A stretch of 64,000 nucleotides of DNA from Trichosporon coremiiforme. Its lineage: Eukaryota; Basidiomycota; Tremellomycetes; Trichosporonales; Trichosporonaceae. Both the position numbers and the translations under genes were made by a program. The DNA lies in NCBI GenBank assembly GCA_039545355.1, contig BCJJ01000013.1:791980-855979 (forward strand). The letters run 5' to 3'. Under the pieces are notes generated by a model, which searched no databases, was not told where the DNA came from, and worked only from the letters and a program-made list of their open reading frames with translations. Positions 55,476-64,000 of the stretch are shown one piece after another; positions within the stretch are counted from its first letter, which is position 1, and every line of letters starts with the position of its first letter.

Positions 55476-58042
55476 CTAATCCCGCTTACTCTTCAGCAAC
55501 CCTCCCTCATCATCACTGAGGTCAATGCTGACCGCCGAGCGCACCTCGTCATCGCTGCTGTCGCCCATCGAGAAAATGGCGCTGTCCTCCTGTACCCGCG
55601 TCCTGGAGCTTGATGCGCTAGCTCCAAGGTCGACATTGACGTTGACGGGCTTGCCATACGCGTCGACGCGGCGGTAGCTGCTCTCGGTGTGCTTGTGGCC
55701 GGGTTTCTTGAGCTCGTCCTCGGACTCGCTGTCACTGCCGTGGTCGGCGTCGAAGAGCGCCTTGCCCTCTGACGCCTCGTGCTCGAACTCCTCGCGGGCA
55801 CGGAGCTGGGGCTCGCCTCCAATCATCTGCGGCTCGCGCGAGCTGATCGGCTGCAGACCCAAAGTCTCCGGCCGGCGCTCGTACGTCTCGATCTCGTAGT
55901 CTTGGGCGTCCTCCTCGTCCTGCGCCAGCTCCTGCGAGGTGCTGAAGCGGATGTTGTTCTCGGTCGGGCGCCAGAGCCACGCAATGAGCGCGAACACGAC
56001 AAGGTAGATCGTCGCCAGCGACGCGTCGAGCAGGACCCAGCGCCACTTCCAGTGGTTGGGCTGGTAGTCGTCGTCCATCCTGTTCGACAGCGAGATGGAG
56101 GAGAGGACGAAGAAGATGGCGATCGCGATGACGGCGCCGATGAGGATACGCCACAGACGCTCGAACATGCGCAGCTTGAAGGACTGCTTGCGCTCCTTGA
56201 GGAAGAGAATCGTGTTGTTCAGCGACACGATGATCCACATCATGAACGTCGTCAGCGTGATCGACAGCGGGAAGATCATGAAGAGCACGAGCCAGAGCGA
56301 CGCCGTGTCGAGCGCCACCTTGACAGTGCCGACCGAGTAGACGACGCCGAAGATGAAGTGGAACGCGGTCAGGATCCATACGCGGTACATGACCGTGCCG
56401 AGGGACTGTGTCACGACACTGAGACCCATGCAAACGATGAGCAGCAGGAAGAAGGACAGCGTCGTGCGCCCCGCGTTGAGCACCGCCGTGACGATCAGGA
56501 ACGCGAGCGACCCCGCACCCCCACCATGCTTGTTCACGTAGCGGTAATATCCGAACAGGGCCATCATCTCGATCACGAGGAACACAATCGTGCCGCTGAT
56601 GTACCACTGCATCGGCAGCAGCTCCCGGTAGTGCTTGTAGCAAAGGTAGCCCCACCCGCATGCGAGCACAAAGTACACAACGCTGAGGAAGCCATAGAAC
56701 TGGCGTCAGTTACAGCATCGCGGACTAAACTCACAGCAATCTTGGGATACTCAGCCGCAGGCAGCTCGCCCTGGAACTGGTTGCGGAACGTGACGACGCC
56801 CTCGTACGAGCCGCGCTGGTTGGAAGCACGGGGATCGAGCACGTCGTCCTCGTGGAACACGCGGCGCTCGTGCTGCTCCGCCTGGTCGCCCTTCACAAGC
56901 GTGACGGGCACGACGCCGACGCAGTAGTATCCCGTCTTCGGGACCTCGTAGTGGATCGGCTCCGTGTATTGCTTGACCTTGCCCTCGATCTGGGCGCTGC
57001 CGCCCACGGGCGTCGGCGGCTTGACTGGCTCCTTTTCCTCATCGACCGTGTCGGGCTTCTCGGTCGTGTCAGGCTCGGCCGCCTGCGCCGGCTTCTTGTC
57101 CTTGTCGGTTCCAGACGTGCCACCCTTCGTGTCCTCGGTCGTCTGCGGGACCGCAGTCTCGGCTGTGGGCGCCTCCTCACCGTCAACGTTTGGGTTGTCA
57201 TCGACCTCGCCGCCGTGGGGGTCTTCGTTGTGCGGGGCGTCTCCGTCGTCGTCAACCTTGACCCTGGAGGGCGCCTCGCTGTGCGCTGCTTCTCCGTCCT
57301 CGTCGACCTTCGTGTGCGTGTCGGGCTTGGCGTCGCCGGCCCAGCCCTCGCTCGCCTCGTTGTGGAGCGGCTCGCCCTCCTGCGTCACCTTCTTGTGATC
57401 ATCGCCACTCGAAGCGCCGGGCAGTTTGTGCGTCGTGCCCTCAACGTTCTCGGCGCCGGCACGACCAACCCGAACGTGCGGGAACATGTCGCGATCGAAC
57501 TTGAGTCCACGGCGGCGCAGTCCGTCATCGTCGTCGTGGTCGCCGGAGCCAGGCGCCAGAACATGTCCGTCGATACCGACGGCACCCGAACCGCCGGACC
57601 CGAACCGCAGCGGCGTCGTGTAGATGGTAGAGTCGGCGTCCTTCGGGTTTGTCGTGATGAACCCGCCGAGCTGGTCAAGCGAACACTGACCCGCGCTCAC
57701 GGCCTTGGACGTGCAGATGTACTGCTTCGGGGCAAGCGAGTCCTTTGATTGCTCAGCGCCGAGGTAGTTGATATCCTTCCACTCGTAGATGACGAGAGCC
57801 ACTTGACCCGAGGAAGAGGAGTCGAACTCGACTGGCTGTCAGCTGGCGAGAAATAACAAGGAAGCTCACCCTCGATGTAGGCGTCCTTACCGCCGTACAT
57901 GCCGGAGCAGATCTCTCGGTAATCGTCATTGTCACTGATTGGAACTATGGGTCAGCTTGCAACGGTATCAACTAAGCTCACCTCTGTAGGCTGCGACGCG
58001 TGCTGCAAGCGCCGCCAATGTTACGAAGCCGAGGCTCCGCAT
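55476..58042 (-). CDS. PTM1: Lung-7TM / GOST-domain membrane protein, PTM1-GPR107 type
   Basis: A Golgi/endosomal seven-span protein of the GPR107/108 family, implicated in membrane trafficking. Four exons (58042-57982, 57944-57870, 57831-56735, 56699-55476) give 818 residues. A signal peptide (FVTLAALAARVAA) precedes a luminal beta-sandwich, seen in DYREICSGMYGG, ALVIYEWKDINYLG and PKTGYYCVGVVPV. Between its strands is an acidic, His-rich insertion with three imperfect repeats of about 14 residues (see findings). From residue 412 the seven-span Lung_7-TM_R domain runs with FYGFLSVVYF, GYLCYKHYRELLPMQWYISG, MGLSVVTQSLG and TLTTFMMWIIVSLNNTI. The tail is acidic and Ser-rich, with possible sorting motifs. 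Introns are 35-38 nt. Confidence 0.9.
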
Positions 58043-58992
58043 GATGGAGGTGAGTGGAGGGGCGCTCCGGATGTCGGTGGAGGGAGCTCAGGAGACGATG
58101 TCGGTGCTGGGAGCGAAGGCGTGTGCGCGGGTGTATGTATGCGGTCGAACGAACGAACAGTAGAAAGCGGGTCAAGGAGTGTAGAGGGTGGGAGAGTCGT
58201 TGTTCTGTGTCGAGTCGTGGGAGATGGAGTGAAGAGAGATGATGGCAGTGGCGTTGTCGCTGGTGAGAGGGAGGGACATTTCTTGGCTGTCACTTGGATG
58301 CAGGACGCGCAGCTCGTCCAGCGCAGCAAGGACCACAGGGCAGACGCTAATACAGCGGGATCCACGTGGGCGACGCCCCTTATACCCGCTACCTTCACCA
58401 AGCCTCTATCTAGCCCGCATGCATAAGCTTGGCAAGTGTTAACCTGGCTCACCAAATATCTTTCTCAGAATGTGCATAGCTCAGCATCTGTCAGTTGAAG
58501 CGTCGCAAGAGCTCCTTGACAGGCAGGCTGAGGCTATCTGAAAAGTGCAGGACGAGACTAAATGTGATCGACGTGGGGACATGAAACGCGAGGTGAAGGT
58601 CGTCCGTCGTGTGGTTCACGCGGCTGAGACGCCTGGAGAAGCACAACCGATATGGCTCCATCACTCCCACTCTGTACCTTCTGCACACGACTACCCGTGT
58701 GGACATGCACACATCCTTTTCTGCTTCTTCCATAATCCTCTCGATGCATGCGATGCCGACCTCACACGACCGCACTCCCGGGCGCTCGGACCGGTGGAGG
58801 CCTGGCCACCCACGGTGCGGCAGCAGGCGCAGCGCGCAGAGGAGAGGGCCCAGGTAGGCGGCGTAGCGTGCCTGACCGACTTTTCGAGCCCAACGCTGGA
58901 CTCTGGACCGAATCATCACCGACTTCCGGTCTCGCTAACTTGTCATCTCCTCGGACGACTGACAGTCCACTCTTCCACCCCATTCACTCACT
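58043..58992. other. Divergent intergenic region, PTM1-like gene and PPT1
   Basis: 950 bases between divergent start codons. Open frames here are short and of poor coding character. No RNA gene or repeat was recognised. Confidence 0.5.
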
Positions 58993-61502
58993 ATGACCGC
59001 CGACGAGGACGCCCTGCGCAACGCCGCCGCCGGCATCGCCGGCTCGTCGAGCCCGAGCTCGTCCCAGCCCTCCCTCCTCGAGGACGACATCACCCCCTTC
59101 CCCTCCCCCATGCTCTCGCCCCAGGAGCTCGAGGACCTGTCTCGTGAGCTGTCTCTCTCGCCGTGCCGGCTGACCCCAGTGACGTCCGACTCGGAGCTTG
59201 ACGACATTGACGAGTCCCGTATCCCGACGGCAGCGGAGAAGGCGGAGGCGCTGCAGCTCAAGGCCAAGGCGAACGCCGCCTTCGGCAAGAAGGACTTCGG
59301 CACCTCGATCGACCTCTACACCCAGGCTCTGCGCCTGGACCCGACCGAACCGACGTTCTGGAACAACCGCGCCATGTCCAAGGCCAAGATGGAGGAGCAC
59401 GGCGCCGCGATCGCCGACGCCAGCAAGGCCATCGAGATCAAGCCCGACTACGCCAAGGCATACTACCGTCGCGGCGTCAGCGCGCTCGCGATCCTCAGGC
59501 CGAAACAGGCTGTGCCCGACTTCAAGAAGGCGCTCGAGATCGAGCCCGGAAACCGCACCGTGCGCGAGCAGCTCGTCGCCACCACGAAGCTCATCCGCCG
59601 CATCGAGTTTGAGAAGGTGAGTCAGCTGCAGCCCTCTGCAGCCGCAAGACTGCACGCAGTCTGAGAACACGGACTACGGGTCTATATCGAGGAGACAATG
59701 ATGGGGAGATGCGGGGCGCAAGGGTCCGCGGGCGTCTGAGCCGTGCGCGTCGGCCTGTGCTGCGTCTCTGGGAGATGAACTGTGGGGTTTGCGATAGCGT
59801 CCTTCCGACTTCATCTTCCAGCACGCTGTTCCCTCCTTTTCCTCTTCAGATCTCGTCCAAAAATGGCCACAGCAGTCATGACGACTCCGCCCGCGACGCC
59901 GTTTGCGGTCGTGTTTGACTGGGGCGAGGAGTTCGGCTCGTATCAGTCAGCTGACAACCAGGCCATCGCCGTCGGCGAGACAGAGCGCGCGAGTGCGCGC
60001 TGCCTGCGCTCGATCGCGGACGGCGCCTGCGCGCTCGACAACCCGCACAACGTCCCCCTGCCCATTGTCCCGGACGACCCGAAGGCACGCTACACGCCGA
60101 CGAAGGAGTTTGTGGAGGCCATGGTCGAGACGTTCAAGAACGGGGGCAAGATGCCGAAACGTGTCGTTTGGGAGATCATCCTTGGTGTGAAGTCTGTGGT
60201 GGATGCCGAGGCGTCTCTCGTCGAGATCGAGGTGCCGAAGGGCGTCACGTGCGACATCGTCGGTGACAGTGAGTACAAAGCAGAGAGCCCGCGGGGCTCG
60301 AGGGTTTCGGGTTCCGAGGGAGGGTGCACGGTGCTCAGGTGCTCAGGCGGCGCCGAACATGACCCTCACTTTCGCAGCTGCGGGCGAGATGTCTCAGCTA
60401 ACATACCAGCGCACGGCCAGTTCTACGACCTCCACAACCTCCTCAGCATCATCAAGCCGCCAAGCGACGACCACATGGTCATCTTCAACGGCGACTTTGT
60501 GGACCGCGGATCGTGGTCGGTCGAGGTTGTCCTGACGCTCTTCGCGTACAAGTGGCTGTACCCCGAGCGCGTGTTCCTGAACCGCGGCAACCACGAGACG
60601 GCAGACATGAACAAGGTCTACGGCTTCGAGGGCGAGTGCAAGGCCAAGCACGGCGAGATGACGTACCAGCTCTTCGCGGATGTGTTTACGGCGCGTAAGT
60701 GTCAAGCAGACGAGCGGCGAGCGCAGTGCGAGAGCCGCGAAGTCGTGAGGCCGCGAGGCCGCGAAGGCGCTTGGATGGTCCCCCCTAAACCTGAGGAACA
60801 CCCAGTTCACTTCAGCTTCTCCAGCTGTTTCTTGTCGATGACCGTCGCTAACACCAGTCCCCCTCGCGACGCTTGTTGAGGCGTCGCAGCCCCCGAAGTC
60901 GCTCAAGAGCGAGGGCTCGCAGGCCGCCATTCTGCACGACGGACGCAAGCGCTATTTCGTCGTGCACGGCGGACCGCCCGTCAGCAAGGACGGCGTCAAG
61001 CTCGAGGAGGTCAAGGCCATTGACCGGTATGGACGGCAGCCGGGGCAGGAGGGTCTGATGTGTGAGGTGAGTGCCGAGTCTCGACCGTGAGCGCAATGAG
61101 CGGGCGGGACGAGTGGATCTAGATCTGCCCAGCAGTGTATAAGTGTGACTAACGACACAGCTCCTCTGGACGGACCCACAGGAGATGCCCGGCCGCGGGC
61201 CGAGCAAGCGCGGCGTCGGCCTCGGTTTCGGCCCCGACGTGACGCGACGATGGTGCGAGCTCAACGAGGTCACGGCCGTGATCCGGTCCCACGAGGTCAG
61301 GCAGGACGGGTACGCGATCGAGCACGACGGATTGTGCATCACCACCTTCTCGTGTCCCAACTACTGCGACTCGACGGGCAACCAGGCCGCGTACGTCCGT
61401 ATGCAGGACGATGGAACGCTCAGCTACCACCAGTTCGCGGCTGTACCGCACCCGGACATGAAGCCTATGGCTTACAGCCAGGGATTCGGGTTCATGGCCT
61501 AG
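58993..61502 (+). CDS. PPT1: Serine/threonine protein phosphatase 5 (Ppt1) with TPR domain
   Basis: A PPP-family phosphatase with an autoinhibitory TPR domain that binds Hsp90. Five exons (58993-59616, 59962-60268, 60410-60694, 60858-61066, 61161-61502) give 588 residues. Residues 1-75 are Ser/Pro/acidic, an extension beyond the usual ~500-residue enzyme. Three TPRs run about 79-195 (AKANAAFGKKDF, WNNRAMSKAKM, YAKAYYRRGVSALAI). Catalytic motifs are GDTHG (around 310, split by intron 2), GDFVDRG at 338-344, RGNHE near 369-373, HGG and SHE. The C-terminus VPHPDMKPMAYSQGFGFMA matches PP5. The first intron (345 nt) is unusually long and contains an in-frame ATG at 59863. Confidence 0.94.
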
Positions 61503-61697
61503 GCGTAGGCGAAGCGAGCGATAGTGAGCAGAGCCAACGGCGTGGAGGGTGGAGGAGAGGCGGAGGGGAGGTGTCTTGGAGCAGAGAGCAGTATAGATGC
61601 ATCACGATCATGGTTACATGGCTACAAGCTGAGCGTCAGTTCCGTCTGATTCACACAACTCACAAAGGGAATGAGAATCAGAACTACTACACCTTGG

Positions 61698-62172
61698 TCA
61701 CACCCTCGCCTTCGTCGACAGCTTGTACAAACCCCAATCATCCCTGAAATCGCGATACAGCAGGCCGGGGACGTATCCGAATCCAAGTACGTTCGCAATC
61801 TCGAACAACTCGGCGACCTTTAGCAAGAACAGAGCACACATGGTGCCGAGGAGCATGTTCGGCAACTCCTTGAGCACGAAGGCGAATGCGCCGCGCCATG
61901 GTCCGGCGAAGGGGGCGCGGGCCAACAGCCGTATAACGTTCGAGGCCCAGAGGAAGTTGGACAGGGAGAAGACACTGTGGCATGTTGTGGAGCAGGAGGG
62001 AAAGAGGTGGGGAAGAGCGAGGCGGAAGACAATGCCTGAGGAGAGGAAGAGGAGGGATGTCGTCAATGCGTCCGGGACTGGAGGTTAGCTCAAGACGGCT
62101 CGCTGAAGCTGGGGGAGATGGAGGGGACGTACGAGATCGAGCCAGGCGCCGGAGTTGCCACCGCGGTGGCAT
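61698..62172 (-). CDS. Small multi-span membrane protein, orphan
   Basis: Function unknown. Two exons (62172-62133, 62077-61698), joined by a 55-nt intron with GTACGT donor and CTAAC branch site, give 139 residues in one consistent frame. The N-terminus is basic (MPPRWQLRRLARS). About three hydrophobic segments follow: ALTTSLLFLSSGIVFRLAL, SVFSLSNFLWASNVI and MLLGTMCALFLLKVAELF. The C-terminus YRDFRDDWGLYKLSTKARV is polar and rich in aromatic and charged residues. No family was recognised. The intron and spacing of hydrophobic segments support a real gene, but no homology does. Confidence 0.55.
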
Positions 62173-62729
62173 TCTGCTGACTGCGTCGGGTGCTTCAGGT
62201 TGTTATGTGAGAATGGCGAAGACAATGAGTGCGAGCTTGTGAGCGCGAGGAAGGAAGAAGCATCGCTGATAACGTGACCACACCTGTCCCCGAGGAGATC
62301 CGGACTAGTCTAGTGGCCCATTAGCGCTGTCTTGTGTCAACGGCGATGTCTAGCTCGCGGCCTTCCGAAGTACATACTCACAATCAGACTGTGGTATTTG
62401 CGTTGGCGGGTCTGATGATCTAAATGTTCAGACAGGCGCCGTCGCCCACCTCCGCCTCCGCGTTCTCATGCAGGATGTGATGACGCAGTGATCGGCGGCA
62501 ATCGAGTGGCGAGGGTCTCCCACGGGTGGCGCTCGACTTCCCTTGAGGGATAGTGATGCTCGACTTCTGTGCTTGCGGGCCCGGTTCGCTCAGACTACCG
62601 ACTCATGACTGCAGGCCGAAATGGAGTCGTAAGGCTATCGGAGAGGAGTCGCGGATAGGACAGTCACGACTGTGCCGTTCCTGTTACGCGACTGATCGTC
62701 TCACCTTCAGTCCAGCTTATCAGCGGGCG
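62173..62729. other. Intergenic region before the interrupted membrane-protein gene
   Basis: 557 bases with no recognisable gene or repeat. An open frame (62553-62909) runs into the next feature, but its first 59 codons have no coding character. Confidence 0.45.
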
Positions 62730-63656
62730 ATGATCCAGTATCCGACCGACATCGCGATCCAGGGCATCGGTACGCTCCTCCCTCCTCTCCTGCTGACGAC
62801 AGTCTTCCCCGAAGTGCGGAAACAGCTTCTCCCCGGCAACGCATGCTTCGCCTCCCCCGACGCCGTTTGGTTCACCAGTCTCCCAACCTGGCTGAACAAC
62901 GTCCTCTGAACGCTATCCACGCTCTTCATCGCGATCTACCGCGCCCCCAATGTGTGACCCATGCTCGGGCTCTTCGGCAGCGTCTTCGTGCCCGCGACTG
63001 TCATGTGACGTATGACTCATCCCGCCCCTCGGCAAGGTCTGCACCGCTAGCCCGGCTGGGAAGTGTCTTTCTGATGCTCGCGCAGTTCGTCACAGGGGGC
63101 GTGGCGCTGCCGCTGTACTACTCGCTGTACTTGGCGACGACAGGGAGGGCAGACAGTTGTCCGAGACCGGAATACGCCTGGACGGCGATACTGTCCACTG
63201 TGCTCGGGATGTTAGGGCTATCTATCGTCAAGGACGAAACCAAGTGGAGCTACACCTCCGTTGCGGCTTGGCAGGCGTTTCCAGTGTATATGCTGCTGCT
63301 GAACGTGATCCTGCCGCCGCTGCTCCGGCGGGTAGTGGATCCGACATCACGGCCGAAGGCACCAGATCAAATCAGCACGATCGTGTCGTTGAGAGAGAAA
63401 TGCTGGCTTGCTCTTCGGTCCGACACCGATCAAGGACGCCCTCCTCCCGCCATTCAGGGGACAGAGCCTGGGCAAAGCGGGTCATGCGCTGTTCGCTGTC
63501 GATCTGGCGTTCGCTGGATTGACCATAGCGAGCATCGTAGTTCTCCGGTTACATTCCAGAGGGATCAGCCTGACCAAGGCCGCCGCGCTGGTGCTGACCA
63601 CCACAATGCTTCTCGGCCCGGGTGCCGCGCACGATGCTGCCCTGGGCATGGACTGA
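62730..63656 (+). pseudogene. Multi-pass membrane protein gene interrupted by two in-frame TGA codons
   Basis: Reading from the ATG at 62730, one frame encodes polytopic membrane sequence (IQGIGTLLPPLLLTTVFP, then TLSTLFIAIYRAPNV, PMLGLFGSVFVPATV) but crosses TGA codons at 62907-62909 and 62955-62957. The text stays coding-like across both. Introns at 63005-63036 (32 nt) and about 63332-63395 restore the frame to QFVTGGVALPLYYSLYLATTG, WQAFPVYMLLLNVILPPLL and a last part that ends at 63656 after LLGPGAAHDAALGMD. The hydrophobic pattern loosely recalls integral membrane proteins from fungal terpenoid clusters, with low confidence. Either the gene is dying, or an intron not recognised here removes both stops. 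Confidence 0.55.
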
Positions 63657-63766
63657 GCTGCAGTCTTGAAGGTAGAAGCATGCACGACCATAGAATAGCC
63701 TACTGATACAAGAACCCAACCCAATGTCCTAGAAATACTAAACGAATGACTAAATCTCCTCAAACC

Positions 63767-64000
63767 TCAGTTCGTGTGCCGGTGCGCCGAGTTCTCCCTC
63801 ACGTGCAACCTCTGAGCGCGGGGATCCTGGCTCCTAGCCCTTTGGGCGCGGGGCCGATCGCTCCATGCCGGATTGTAGAGCGGGGGATCCATCAGGTCTT
63901 CCTCAGTCACGGAACCAGCGTCTGTGGCCCGGGGCACGTCCTGCCAAGGCGCGGGACCGGACTGGCCACTGGGCACGCCGACGGCGCTGAGCGGGACGCT
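63767..64000 (-). CDS. C-terminal end of a second type I membrane protein (partial, runs off the window)
   Basis: The open frame continues past the right edge of the window; only the last 77 codons are present. The visible tail contains VTEEDLMDPPLYNPAW followed by RPRAQRARS. It aligns with the tail of the type I membrane protein at 44048-45978 (DEDAMDPPAYNPEW, RPRTRPQRPR), sharing MDPPxYNPxW and a preceding acidic run. This makes it a likely paralog, but the rest of the gene is not visible. The shared PPxY motif may recruit a WW-domain ubiquitin ligase, which is inference. Confidence 0.65.
   Translation of the reverse strand, partial: SVPLSAVGVPSGQSGPAPWQDVPRATDAGSVTEEDLMDPPLYNPAWSDRPRAQRARSQDPRAQRLHVRENSAHRHTN

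Noticed and set aside
55779..57748. Long + frames (382 and 298 codons) across the PTM1-like gene
   Set aside because: Shadow translations of the minus-strand exons; no motifs, and they end at arbitrary points.
1..64000. A biosynthetic cluster, transposon, viral insertion or CRISPR-like array
   Set aside because: No polyketide, peptide, terpene or transposase enzymes, no terminal repeats and no spaced palindromic repeats were seen. The genes are mostly conserved housekeeping genes.

Overview
The window looks like ordinary, gene-dense nuclear DNA from a basidiomycete yeast. The best guess is a Tremellomycete, possibly of the Trichosporonales. Reasons: GC-rich coding sequence with C-ending codons, nearly every gene carrying introns with a CTAAC or CTGAC branch site just upstream of the 3' splice site, many introns of only 35-39 nt, and a gene set (complex I, Hikeshi, GPR107/PTM1-type receptor, type I membrane proteins with Pro-rich tails) typical of these fungi. 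The order-level assignment is inference. No virus, mobile element, CRISPR array or biosynthetic cluster was seen.

Layout. 1-7.3 kb: sulfite reductase beta subunit and a CaMK1-type kinase, both on +. 7.5-14 kb: Mediator subunit Med16 (-) diverging from Hikeshi (+), then the ERAD ligase Hrd1 (-). 14.6-25 kb, all -: nucleoporin Nup155/170, O-mannosyltransferase Pmt4 and an Lsh/Irc5-type SNF2 ATPase. 25.4-29.1 kb: an intron-containing tRNA-Glu(CUC), a 56-residue complex I NDUFB2-like subunit (-) and eIF2 gamma (+). 29.2-43 kb: a 1620-residue SNF2/RING protein of the Irc20/SHPRH type (-), an NmrA-like oxidoreductase, gamma-glutamyltransferase, Yih1/IMPACT, an unknown acidic/RG-tail protein (-) and a DUF218 membrane protein. 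44-58 kb: a type I membrane protein (-), a GT8 glycosyltransferase, DEAD-box helicase Rok1 (-), endonuclease III Nth1, a Ctr copper transporter (-) and a PTM1-like Lung-7TM protein (-). 59-64 kb: protein phosphatase 5 (Ppt1), a small orphan membrane protein (-), a probably decaying multi-pass membrane gene and the 3' end of a second type I membrane protein (-), which runs off the window.

The genes are functionally mixed and individually transcribed. Shared themes are ER/Golgi quality control and glycosylation (Hrd1, Pmt4, PTM1), DNA repair and chromatin (Lsh/Irc5, Irc20/SHPRH, Nth1), sulfur/glutathione metabolism (sulfite reductase, gamma-glutamyltransferase) and translational control (eIF2 gamma, Yih1, which in yeast inhibits Gcn2-dependent eIF2 phosphorylation). 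Nothing suggests they form one system. Gene models were assembled by hand from splice signals, and each complete multi-exon model was checked to keep one reading frame. The last 2 kb is the least conventional part: an orphan gene, a gene interrupted by two in-frame TGA codons, and a paralog of the 44-46 kb membrane protein.
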